A DNA stretch of 64,000 nucleotides from an uncultured Bacilli bacterium (GTDB lineage Bacteria > Bacillota_I > Bacilli_A > RFN20 > DUOF01). The stretch covers positions 744,001 through 808,000 of the forward strand of contig CAKPSD010000001.1 of assembly GCA_934183255.1 (NCBI GenBank). Direction: 5' to 3'. The translations under genes were made by a program, and so were the position numbers. Each line of letters opens with the position of its first letter. The first letter of the stretch is position 1. Below the pieces are notes generated by a model. The model saw nothing but the letters and a program-made list of their open reading frames with translations. It made no database searches and was not told where the DNA came from. This document shows, piece after piece, positions 9,001-14,939 of the stretch.

Positions 9001-11994
9001 AACATAGAAATAAGCTGAATTATTATATCCTTCTCCTATATCAAGTTTAATAGGATAATCCCCAACTTTTTGATTTACAACATCTAGCACATATTCAGTT
9101 CCATTTACTTTTATATAAGAAACTATAGTTGTTATAAGACTAGATTTTAATGAAGTGCCAGAGTAATTAATTGTTATATCATCCATTGAATAACTTTTAT
9201 ATATCCAGTCGTTATAAGAGATAGTATATTCAATAGTATGATTTGCATTAGCATGTGTATTATTAAAGTGTCCTGTTCCTGCTATTTCTTTTATAATTGG
9301 GCCTGATATGCTTGCTGTTGGAACAGTTCCATCTAAGTTATCTATTGTTATAGATTCATCTTTATGATAACCAGAGTTATATATTGCTCTAAAATAGTAT
9401 TTACCATTTGTTGTTTCTTCTATTTGAGGACTTGCAGATACTACTCTTGTTGAGTTATTAAAAAAGTTTATATTATCTGTACATGTTTTCCAATTTTCAG
9501 TACATATTTGAATATTAGTAATATATACTTGATTGGCATCTATTGCATCTTGATTGGTATTGCTTACTCTAACTTCGATAATTGTACCATTATTAGAAAC
9601 GCCTATTTTTCCAAAATAAGTATTATTACCATTAACTAAAAATGTTCTTTCTATTTGCACTGCATCTATTTCAATATCATCTTCACTTTGACATACTACT
9701 CCTAAATCTTTAGCATTTTCATAGAATATATTACTAGTTTTTAAAATTTTAAATTTAAATAGTATTTTTGTTGTGTTACATTTAGTGTTTGATGTTAAAT
9801 TCATAACTTTACTAGTAACAATAATTGTGCCATCTTCACCAATTTCTATTGATTCACCTGTTGTTGCTTTAAAATTATATGTTTGATTAGAAGCACTAGA
9901 TGCTATTATGTAATATTTATACAATTCATTTTCATAAGAATGTGTAACATATGAAGCACTATCATATCCATATGAAAAACTATTCAAATATCTATCTTTT
10001 AAAGAATATGCTCTTGCAATTAAACCTTCATCTTTTAAAGTTACTTTTATTTGTGGGTTATGTGTAGTTGCATCATAAATAGTTTCGTGAGATACATATT
10101 CTATCGTGTATTGATCAAAGACAATCCACATAGTAGTCGCAGCTGATTTATTATAATTTGTATCTACACTTCCAGTATATGTTCCATCAGTAACCGTTCC
10201 TTCACCTACATCTATTCTTATTCTCATATATTTGTCTGCACTATTTTTAGTTATTGTTAATTTATTCCCATTACGAGATAAAGTGAAATTTGAAGAATTT
10301 GTTTTGGTATCACTAGCTATACTATGTGAAGTGCCATACCAAGCAGTTGCTGTAACTTTACTTAAATCAATATTGCATATGCCACTATCATCACTACAAG
10401 AAAAATCAATACTAGTGCTATTATCTTTTGTTATTTTATCATCAGGAGTAATAACATTTGGATCAGCTGTATCTACTTTTGCATCTTTTGACACAAACTC
10501 AAAATATGGGTTTACACTGTTATACTTAGGTTCCATATATTGATTATAAATGTAATTTATTCCTAGAACCTTATTAGAAGCTATTGTTAGTTGGTTGTTT
10601 GATAACCCTATTGTTGTAAGTCCATTGTTTTTATCTGATTCTTGTATAGTGTATTCAAATGTAAATGAACTAGCAGATGTATCACAATTAGTACACATAA
10701 ACTTTCTTGTATCATCTTTAAATTGCATTAATATATAAGCGTTGTTTTCTCCGTCAATTTTGAAAGAACTTCCTAAATTTGAAAAATTTAATGTTAAACT
10801 TATTTTATCTCCTTGAGTATACCATCCAGAATCATTGTCTATTGTTAACTTTCCTTTAGCAAAGAATAAATAATTAGGTGATTCTAGTGTTTTACAAACG
10901 CTCTCTGCACTTGCACCTAAATAATTATAAAAGCATAATGTTGCAGATGTTTCTGTACCATTTAAAATTTTAGTAAATGAATAGTTTGTTGGAACATTGT
11001 ACAAAACATAACTAGGCAATACAGTTGAAGCAGTACTATTCATAACATTGTCTTTATATGTGAATCCTTTAATTACATAATTTGTAGATGTAAATTCAAC
11101 TGTATAAGTAGCATTGTTATTTTCATAATTTATTTCTAGTTTTACTTTTGGCACTAATGTATCAATGTTATTCGCTGTTATTTCTCCTTCTACATGGTAA
11201 TAGGATAAGAAGTAACTTCCGCAATTTTCTAAATCACTATTAAGAACAGTTATTATTATTTGTCTAGCACTATAGCTTTCATCAGTGCTCACATAATCAA
11301 ATGTTGTTCCTGTAATATTCATAATAATTGTTTGTATTTCTGTATACCCATTAGTATAAACAGTATTTGTATTACTGCTTGCTAACACATTTAATTTCAC
11401 TTCAGTAATTATTATTTTGTTAAATTTTTTACTATTACATTCAAATGGAGCAGCAGCATTCCAATCTGTACTACATAGTCCACGTAATGCAATTGAAACT
11501 CTTGGTTTCCCATTTTCCTTGGTAGTATTTCCAATAAACATTTCAATTCCAGCTTTGCCATTATTTGATGCACTACTAGAATCATATCCATATCCATTAA
11601 TAGTAAAGTTAAAATCTGTATTTCCAGATCCTACAGGAATTACAGGGGTTGTATCTTTTCCATATTGAGCAGGGTTTGTATTTATAACAACATAATGTTT
11701 ATTTAGGGTTTGTATTATAGTATCATCTTGTTTTATTGTATAAGAAACATCATAGGTACCTAATTCATTAATATCTATGTTATGATTTATTTCAACTGTG
11801 CAATTACTACAATTAGTCAAATCAATTTCTTCTTCATTTGGTTTTGAATAATTTTCATTACCTAATTGCACCCAAACAATTTCCTCATTTTTTATACTAG
11901 CACTAGCCTCTGCTGCACTAACTTTTTGTGCAAATAAAAGCATCATCATTCCTAATATAAAACTAAATATTTTTATAAATCGTTTCTTATTCAT
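1..11994 (-). CDS. Giant secreted multi-repeat surface protein (adhesin-like), C-terminus beyond left edge
   Basis: One uninterrupted minus-strand frame runs from an ATG at 11994 (Shine-Dalgarno AGGGGGAA just upstream) to base 1, 3998 codons with no stop. It opens with a signal peptide (MNKKRFIKIFSFILGMM..., probable cleavage after VSA, about residue 27). Residues about 30-900 are beta-rich and unassigned. Residues about 900-2600 hold about 13 Ig/cadherin-like repeats of 130-150 residues, each carrying a variant of HFNNTHANKDH, then DANLLDGTI, a Cys pair about 25 residues apart (GCTIKIES...TGCSGNG), DLAHN and a closing IDNTxPT. After these come YDG/MBG-like modules (KIYDGEAKSF near residue 2885, KIYDGIAMSF near 3350, two more divergent) alternating with blocks of short units such as FxLNGxxYxIxY. 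The architecture fits a cell-surface adhesin or stalk. No anchor motif is visible because the C-terminus lies outside the window. The ligand is unknown. Confidence 0.85.
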   Translation of the reverse strand, partial: MNKKRFIKIFSFILGMMMLLFAQKVSAAEASASIKNEEIVWVQLGNENYSKPNEEEIDLTNCSNCTVEINHNIDINELGTYDVSYTIKQDDTIIQTLNKHYVVINTNPAQYGKDTTPVIPVGSGNTDFNFTINGYGYDSSSASNNGKAGIEMFIGNTTKENGKPRVSIALRGLCSTDWNAAAPFECNSKKFNKIIITEVKLNVLASSNTNTVYTNGYTEIQTIIMNITGTTFDYVSTDESYSARQIIITVLNSDLENCGSYFLSYYHVEGEITANNIDTLVPKVKLEINYENNNATYTVEFTSTNYVIKGFTYKDNVMNSTASTVLPSYVLYNVPTNYSFTKILNGTETSATLCFYNYLGASAESVCKTLESPNYLFFAKGKLTIDNDSGWYTQGDKISLTLNFSNLGSSFKIDGENNAYILMQFKDDTRKFMCTNCDTSASSFTFEYTIQESDKNNGLTTIGLSNNQLTIASNKVLGINYIYNQYMEPKYNSVNPYFEFVSKDAKVDTADPNVITPDDKITKDNSTSIDFSCSDDSGICNIDLSKVTATAWYGTSHSIASDTKTNSSNFTLSRNGNKLTITKNSADKYMRIRIDVGEGTVTDGTYTGSVDTNYNKSAATTMWIVFDQYTIEYVSHETIYDATTHNPQIKVTLKDEGLIARAYSLKDRYLNSFSYGYDSASYVTHSYENELYKYYIIASSASNQTYNFKATTGESIEIGEDGTIIVTSKVMNLTSNTKCNTTKILFKFKILKTSNIFYENAKDLGVVCQSEDDIEIDAVQIERTFLVNGNNTYFGKIGVSNNGTIIEVRVSNTNQDAIDANQVYITNIQICTENWKTCTDNINFFNNSTRVVSASPQIEETTNGKYYFRAIYNSGYHKDESITIDNLDGTVPTASISGPIIKEIAGTGHFNNTHANANHTIEYTISYNDWIYKSYSMDDITINYSGTSLKSSLITTIVSYIKVNGTEYVLDVVNQKVGDYPIKLDIGEGYNNSAYFYVEINGVKYNIDTCQMRSVQTIVLTEPSGDGSISVTLHGGIILDKAGNTNESIVNSNSFVVDNTKPTISNISNPTTSNNLNNTNVNKTHTISYVISITEANLNYSLTADTYTGTYSNGMGAGGVLLVTTGGVSCTTIIISGTGLTQTITISGCAGDSVGTVAIKIAAGSIMDLGHNTNNESSISKEIIVDNTKPTISFSNPKVIENDNTNHFNNTHSNINHKTQYTMTITEAHFEHSLTSDTYTGTYSNGMGAGGVLLVTTGGVSCTTIIISGTGLTQTITIGGCSGNGTLAIKIAANSILDESNNYNDESNTSTSVTIDNTKPTISFSNPKVVENDNTNHFNNTHANTNHKTQYTMTITESHLYYSLTADTYTGTYSNGMGAGGVLLVTTGGVSCTTIIISGTGLTQTITIGGCSGNGTLAIKISAGSIMDLAHNDNLVSDTSNTVTIDNTNPTVTLSHVSNTNTINPMYASSKHEVKFKATISDVNLINGTISLNGQGVLGTTSNLSPNPGLFITIDELTKTYVKTMGDIAPTCTITIDGLTFTSTTLEITYKMVNCVRNGNLTITAPSNVTLDLAHNVNLISNSLIYYFDNSEPIITLSGLKVLEADESTSHFNNTHANKDHFIEFKVKVEDETLFNNSDITKSSNYRNGELLIQEKDIFVVFKSNISTNVCTISYISPYQNMVYNVDGMDSFEQTIRLTGCAGNDIAYIGIRKDATRDIMENENKETSENDQLSFTVDNTNPNVTLSKEDIFESITNNSSHFNKTHANKDHVIRFKATITDANLLDGTVAEATGTSSNYEGVMIFASEVTLSGATAGCTIKIESVTKTSNSEYSVIYQITGCTGNGTLAVLAPANKTLDLAHNWNPESNALNWVIDNDGGPIVTIDKSGDYGYIYESATNKSSHFNNTHANKDHIIRFKTTITDANLLDGTIGETSGTTTNYASGVLITANEIKLSGTIAGCTIKIESITKVSDGEYNVIYQITGCSGNGTLYVNIDAEKSVDLAHNTSNETPASLSWTIDNTTPDVALTVIENTNTINSNYIKENDVITFTATVTDTNLLDGTILIDESGRTSNQNPHIGTIKADALIRPIEIEISGTKAGCNITILKEVETISNDKFVITYTMTGCSGDGTVTIKAIAGATVDLAHNLSEASNSLSWTVDNKGPLVTIAKENMYEKADNINVHFNNTHANKNHIIRFKAKVTDSNLLDGTIDETEGTSSNYNAVLIEASEVALSGITSGCTIKIESITKVSDSEYNVIYQITGCDGNGKLEVSIPNGVSVDLAGNLSEASNSLSWIIDNINPNVEITKENIYESTTNNASHFNNTHVNKNHVIRFKAKVTDANLLDGTIALETGTSTNYASGVLITAQEVDFSGESTGCSISIESITKETDQEYSVIYQITGCSGNGLMTINISAEMSLDLAHNLSDASETLSWVIDNTSPTVKLEYLSNTNPVHDKYANKSHEIRFKATIEDTNLLDGTINIGETGNTSNQNPVIGSINAGVLITANEISKSGAISNCTVVLESVTANDDNTAYEAIYMITNCDGNGVLTITIPSGVSVDLAHNLSEESKSASSLSWTIDNRNPIITIGNPTVLSHTDDKYANKNKTIQFLLTISDVNLLNNATVNGSSNYRDGALKIIISELFANVYNGSTLTGNCTITIADPANVKYSSEVDVVDSFTQLVTLTNCTGDGTLHFGINAGSTLDLANNLNVLTSTSNTKTNIDTVIIDNTAPAIASEATVVGEYHTIEVYVGDPVKSVNEITNYAGLSATDSSNIGCPSGFWDTNRTTGQNKTCVQAADYRFNTIYEGKYDSVYSILSFSNNNNKLWTNNYYAVIKDMIVTDSSRGDIYYTQGSAIISFTIFDDVGNESTTFNIKVVIKPRRLTVTYINDQKIYDGEAKSFSSCGLYIIEGLTFTDSCASVGYTISNGATSVTNVGKVTITPTSISLNGGASLQNYTIVYVNGTYEILKKNIVLANNEYNKAYDSNEMYFDNQNQYTYNGNQFYIENTYSFDSASNPTALKRGSTIISDVTESTKTIAISNNTFTLNGTTYRLFYTNSDIVSVITDTYAIEVYSGTTFYVNGIRYVINSSKTSITEYTFSFILSGITYKIAYKDTIATKILRSNDGVFLADINENSFTAKVPYTLHYVTSVDNKLGKIDKVLNMDGSEAATVVDSNSFEIHGVTYKINYEAQKLISVLASDGSTISEIQTDNKANINGNTYIIDDTSNLVKDSNGKTISSIINGHFFLEKEYILNYSKEKAIRITTGSTTVYELNDFIGSQTIGCISYDISNGSNFKDGKTCGENNQNGVVVAGGYVFIPSSFEVIDGLFTNYNLVGMEKTVTISKADLYISYNGNSKIYDGIAMSFGVGANEENYTITGLQENDSVTSISYTIDGANANGSVKNVKMNDSSVDANGYLILVTNAAINNSILNLNVLSLGYNLHFNQTVDGQTNVKNYYRIDQIPLIIGFKDSENYRDYDASVNDTSYFSHTDLYNIKGNANSTCSSKVATIMYTTSSNCEYVTSVITSDVAAKDASRYTPTIIGYTVSGSNNVTTNYKLVSNNTEGGMYTTTTTYTLDDTQSSFASNSKTYTVQYERYISSIKDMNTTAVINVTNNSFSKDLTYVINKRNQLLTSGEVVTNIVNDEFVLNGVRYKLQYSERAISVSDDSKIVAYVENNSFELIEFRNVTSASTTKILTTVTNSSNDVIARVRSFVMSNYATTTSLGKDNKKYFNIIDVYGNLTYVVTIDANGEMSSIALDTGNSTFNEGVNTSVIVTKIDANSFNLSRNYTLSSYTIGNVVIGETTYEAYLIEGMLYYKNGDSLYNSEGVKVSDITSGSITLTSTYKLNYSTLNTSVGDSPIYYKGQSFNIEKKYLDISHFVIQEKQYDTATKLFASNEAEDKWNAASRSCDFSAKDLSLKNCLTHKSLVNDELISLTWTLNNDGYADYNVNKGLIVRSVISLNAGNNYTIGTQTKALGNIIKRVLGETHTDI
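7741..8690 (-). repeat. Three near-identical DNA copies of one domain core inside the giant gene
   Basis: A segment of about 110-130 bp recurs almost base for base near 7771-7900, 8161-8290 and 8561-8680, spaced about 390 and 396 bp, i.e. whole domains of 130 and 132 codons. Each encodes the same core (SNGMGAGGVLLVTTGG and ISGTGLTQTITI). The other repeats of this protein are similar only in protein sequence, so these three are recent duplications or were homogenised by gene conversion. They are candidate sites for copy-number change by recombination. Confidence 0.85.
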
Positions 11995-12025
11995 ATAATA
12001 TTCCCCCTGCTTGTTTTTTATATAA

Positions 12026-12054
12026 TAAAAAAGGTATCTCCCCACGAGACACCT
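12026..12054 (-). terminator. Intrinsic terminator after the yebC2-type gene
   Basis: Read on the minus strand, AGGTGTCTC - GTGGG - GAGATACCT forms a 9-bp stem (one G.T pair) followed by TTTTTTATTA. It lies downstream of the yebC2 stop and about 30 bp before the start codon of the giant surface-protein gene, so it should separate the two transcripts. Confidence 0.75.
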
Positions 12055-12056
12055 AT

Positions 12057-12085
12057 ATTTTATATCATACGGTTTTTATTTCCAA
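12057..12085 (-). promoter_or_regulatory. Candidate sigma-A promoter for the giant surface protein
   Basis: On the minus strand TTGGAA and TAAAAT are separated by 17 bp. Initiation about 7 bp after the -10 box falls near 12050, inside the 5' arm of the terminator stem at 12026-12054. A transcript from here would lack most of that arm and so should escape the terminator. This is inferred from sequence alone. Confidence 0.45.
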
Positions 12086-12154
12086 TAAATGTGAGATAAT
12101 TTTAGCGAAAATTGTCTAAAATTATTATTATTTATAATAATAAGTAAAATCGAT

Positions 12155-12877
12155 TTAGTCTAAATTAACATTATGATATACATTTTGAACGTCATCATCA
12201 TCTTCAAGAAGTGTAATTAAACGTTCAAATAGCACTTTATCTTCACCATCTAGAGTAACTTGGCTATTACTTACCCAAGCAGTTTCATATCTAACTATAC
12301 TAATCTTATCTTTAAAAGTTTCTTCTAAAGCTGTTTTAATATCATATAAATCTTCAAATTCGCCATAAATAGTTACTAAATCATCATCTGTTTCAATGTC
12401 ATTAAAAGAAACATCTTTTTCTATTAAAGCTTCCAAAACCTCTTCTTCGCTTGCGCCAGTTAATGAAACTATAGATAATCTTTTGTAATCAAAAGATACA
12501 GATCCGCTTGATCCTATTTTTGATTTGCTTTTATTAAAACATGTTCTTACATTTGCTATTGTTCTATTAGGATTATCAGTTAAACATTCTACTATTACAG
12601 TAGATGCTCCTGGTCCAAATCCCTCATAAAAACTTTCACTATAACTAGTGTTATCATTACTAGAAACTTTATCAATAGCTCTTTTTATAACATCAGCAGG
12701 CACTTGATTCATTTTAGCTTTTTCAATTGCCTTTCTTAAAGATAAGTTAGAGTTAGGATCTGGAACACCCTGCTTTGCTGCAATATATACTTCTTTAGCG
12801 TATTTTGCGTATAACTTAGATTTTTGTGCTGCGGTAGCAGCCATAGCTTTCGCTCTTACTTCATGTGCTCTTCCCAT
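12155..12877 (-). CDS. YebC/PmpR family protein, YebC2 (YeeN/YeeI) subtype
   Basis: This 240-residue protein has the family's full length and opens MGRAHEVRAKAMAATAAQKS with KQGVPDPN near residue 55. The PDPN signature and the short N-terminus resemble the YeeN/YeeI (YebC2) branch rather than classic YebC. Family members were long called transcriptional regulators; recent work on YebC-type proteins points to a role at the ribosome during translation of difficult (proline-rich) stretches. It follows ligA by 59 bp on the same strand and has an AGGAGAG ribosome site before the ATG. It is probably the last gene of a pcrA-ligA-yebC2 unit, closed by the terminator downstream. Family assignment is firm; subtype is judged from motifs. 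Confidence 0.9.
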   Translation of the reverse strand: MGRAHEVRAKAMAATAAQKSKLYAKYAKEVYIAAKQGVPDPNSNLSLRKAIEKAKMNQVPADVIKRAIDKVSSNDNTSYSESFYEGFGPGASTVIVECLTDNPNRTIANVRTCFNKSKSKIGSSGSVSFDYKRLSIVSLTGASEEEVLEALIEKDVSFNDIETDDDLVTIYGEFEDLYDIKTALEETFKDKISIVRYETAWVSNSQVTLDGEDKVLFERLITLLEDDDDVQNVYHNVNLD

Positions 12878-12936
12878 ATTCTCTCTCCTTTTTTTACTTT
12901 TAAATATTACTCTTTTAAACTATGATATGCAATAAT

Positions 12937-14928
12937 TTATTTTAATAAATCCAAGAATTCATTTTCATCTAAAATTGTTATTCCTAATTTTTGTGCTTTT
13001 TCTAATTTGCTTCCAGGGTCTGTTCCTACAATCAAATAATCCAAGTTTTTAGAAACGCTAGAGACAACATTAGCACCTAAATTATCTAGTAATTCTTTTA
13101 CCTCATCTCTTTTATAACTAGCAAGAGTTCCTGTAACTAAAACATTTTTGTTTTTAAATGCCGTTTCTTTGTAGTTTTCATTATTATTTAAATACTTAGT
13201 ATTTATACCTATGCTTTTTAAATCATTTATTAATTTTATGTTTTTTTCATTATGAAAATAATTGTAAATACTATCTGCCATAATCTCACCAATATCTTTG
13301 ATGTTAAGAAGGTCTTCTTTGCTAGCATTCATAAGTAAATCTATATCATTATATCTTTTAGCTAATATTCTAGAAGTTTTTGCACCAACTTCATCTATAC
13401 CCAAAGCAAACAATAGTTTTTCAAGTGAATTGCCTTTGCTTTTTTCAATAGCGTTCATCATGTTTTCAATAGACTTTTTACCATATCCATCTATTTCTAT
13501 AAGTTCATGTGTATGGCTATCAAGATAGTAAATATCTGTCACATCTTTTATAAACTTCAAATTGTATAAATCTTCAATCACTTTATCTCCAAGGCCTTCA
13601 ATATTCATTGCTTCTTTGCTTGCAAAATGAATTATACTTTCTATTTTTTTAGCAGGGCAGTGTTCATTTGTACAATAATGTGCAGCTTCATCATTTTTCC
13701 TTTCTACTTTACTACCACATATTGGACACACATCTGTCATATAGAATCTCTTTTCTTCGCCTGTTCTATCTTCTACAACCGGTCTTACAACTTCAGGTAT
13801 TACATCGCCAGCTTTTCTTATCATCACATTATCACCTATTCTAATGTCTTTACTTAGTACAAAGTCTTCATTATGAAGTGTTGCACGTGAAACAGTAGAC
13901 CCAGCAACAAATACCGGTTCAAGTACTGCATTAGGTGTAATTTTACCTGTTCTTCCTACTGTAAATATTATATCTTTAAGTCTAGTTTTAACTTCCTTTG
14001 CAGGGAACTTATATGCTATAGCCCATTTAGGAACTTTCATTGTATAACCTATTAATTCGTGCAATCTTATATTATTAACCTTTATTACAATTCCATCTAT
14101 TTCATATGCTAATGAATCTCTTTTTTCAGTATATTTTTCAATATACTTTATAACCTCTTTTATTCCTTTGCATATCTTTCTTTCAGGATTAGTTTTGAAG
14201 CCTAATTTTTCTAAAGCGTTCAAAGCATCACTTTGCTTATATATTCCAAATTGTTCGCAATCAACATATGTATACATAAACATATCAAGGCCTCTTGATG
14301 CTGCTATTTTTGAATCTAATTGTCTAACTGATCCACTAGCAGCATTCCTAGGATTAGCAAATAAACTTTCTCCCTTAAGCATTCTTTCATCGTTTAATTT
14401 ATGAAAGCTCTTTTTAGGCATATAAACTTCTCCTCTTACTTCCATAGTTCTTTTTTCTTCTATGTTAAGAGGTATACTTTTTATAGTTTTTATGTTGTGA
14501 GTTACTTCTTCTCCTTCAACTCCATTACCTCTAGTCGCAGCATAATTCATTGCGCCATCAACATACTCGATAGACATTGCTAAACCATCTATTTTAAGCT
14601 CACACATATATTCTATATCTTCATTAGTTTGCAAGATTTCTTTTATTCTAGCATCAAATTCTTCTAACTCATCTGCGTTAAATACATTTCCCAAAGAAAG
14701 CATTTTTCTTTTATGAACTATAGTATTAAATTCACTAACAACTTCTCCTCCAACACGCAAAGAAGGAGAATTAGGATCATAATATTCAGGATATTTTGCT
14801 TCTAGTTCAATAAGTTCTCTCATCAAAGCATCAAACTCGTAATCACTAAGTGTTGGATTTTCCAAAACATAATAATCATAATTGGCTTGATTTAAAATTT
14901 TTCTTAATTCTAATATTCTCTCTTTCAT
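12937..14928 (-). CDS. ligA: NAD-dependent DNA ligase LigA
   Basis: This 663-residue protein matches the normal LigA length and domain order: Ia/adenylation region with the adenylated Lys in CELKIDG (K112), OB fold, four-Cys zinc finger (C401, C404, C419, C424), helix-hairpin-helix region (residues about 440-580) and a C-terminal BRCT domain (about 588-663, LVTGTLASYKRDEV). It seals nicks with NAD+ during replication and repair. It starts 12 bp downstream of pcrA, the usual Firmicutes pcrA-ligA pairing. Nothing is missing. Confidence 0.98.
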   Translation of the reverse strand: MKERILELRKILNQANYDYYVLENPTLSDYEFDALMRELIELEAKYPEYYDPNSPSLRVGGEVVSEFNTIVHKRKMLSLGNVFNADELEEFDARIKEILQTNEDIEYMCELKIDGLAMSIEYVDGAMNYAATRGNGVEGEEVTHNIKTIKSIPLNIEEKRTMEVRGEVYMPKKSFHKLNDERMLKGESLFANPRNAASGSVRQLDSKIAASRGLDMFMYTYVDCEQFGIYKQSDALNALEKLGFKTNPERKICKGIKEVIKYIEKYTEKRDSLAYEIDGIVIKVNNIRLHELIGYTMKVPKWAIAYKFPAKEVKTRLKDIIFTVGRTGKITPNAVLEPVFVAGSTVSRATLHNEDFVLSKDIRIGDNVMIRKAGDVIPEVVRPVVEDRTGEEKRFYMTDVCPICGSKVERKNDEAAHYCTNEHCPAKKIESIIHFASKEAMNIEGLGDKVIEDLYNLKFIKDVTDIYYLDSHTHELIEIDGYGKKSIENMMNAIEKSKGNSLEKLLFALGIDEVGAKTSRILAKRYNDIDLLMNASKEDLLNIKDIGEIMADSIYNYFHNEKNIKLINDLKSIGINTKYLNNNENYKETAFKNKNVLVTGTLASYKRDEVKELLDNLGANVVSSVSKNLDYLIVGTDPGSKLEKAQKLGITILDENEFLDLLK

Positions 14929-14939
14929 ACATTTGCCTC

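Noticed and set aside
4370..11668. Open frames on the plus strand across the first 12 kb (for example near 5450, 8381 and 10232)
   Set aside because: They are mirror frames of the giant minus-strand gene, lack ribosome sites and have no recognisable protein motifs.
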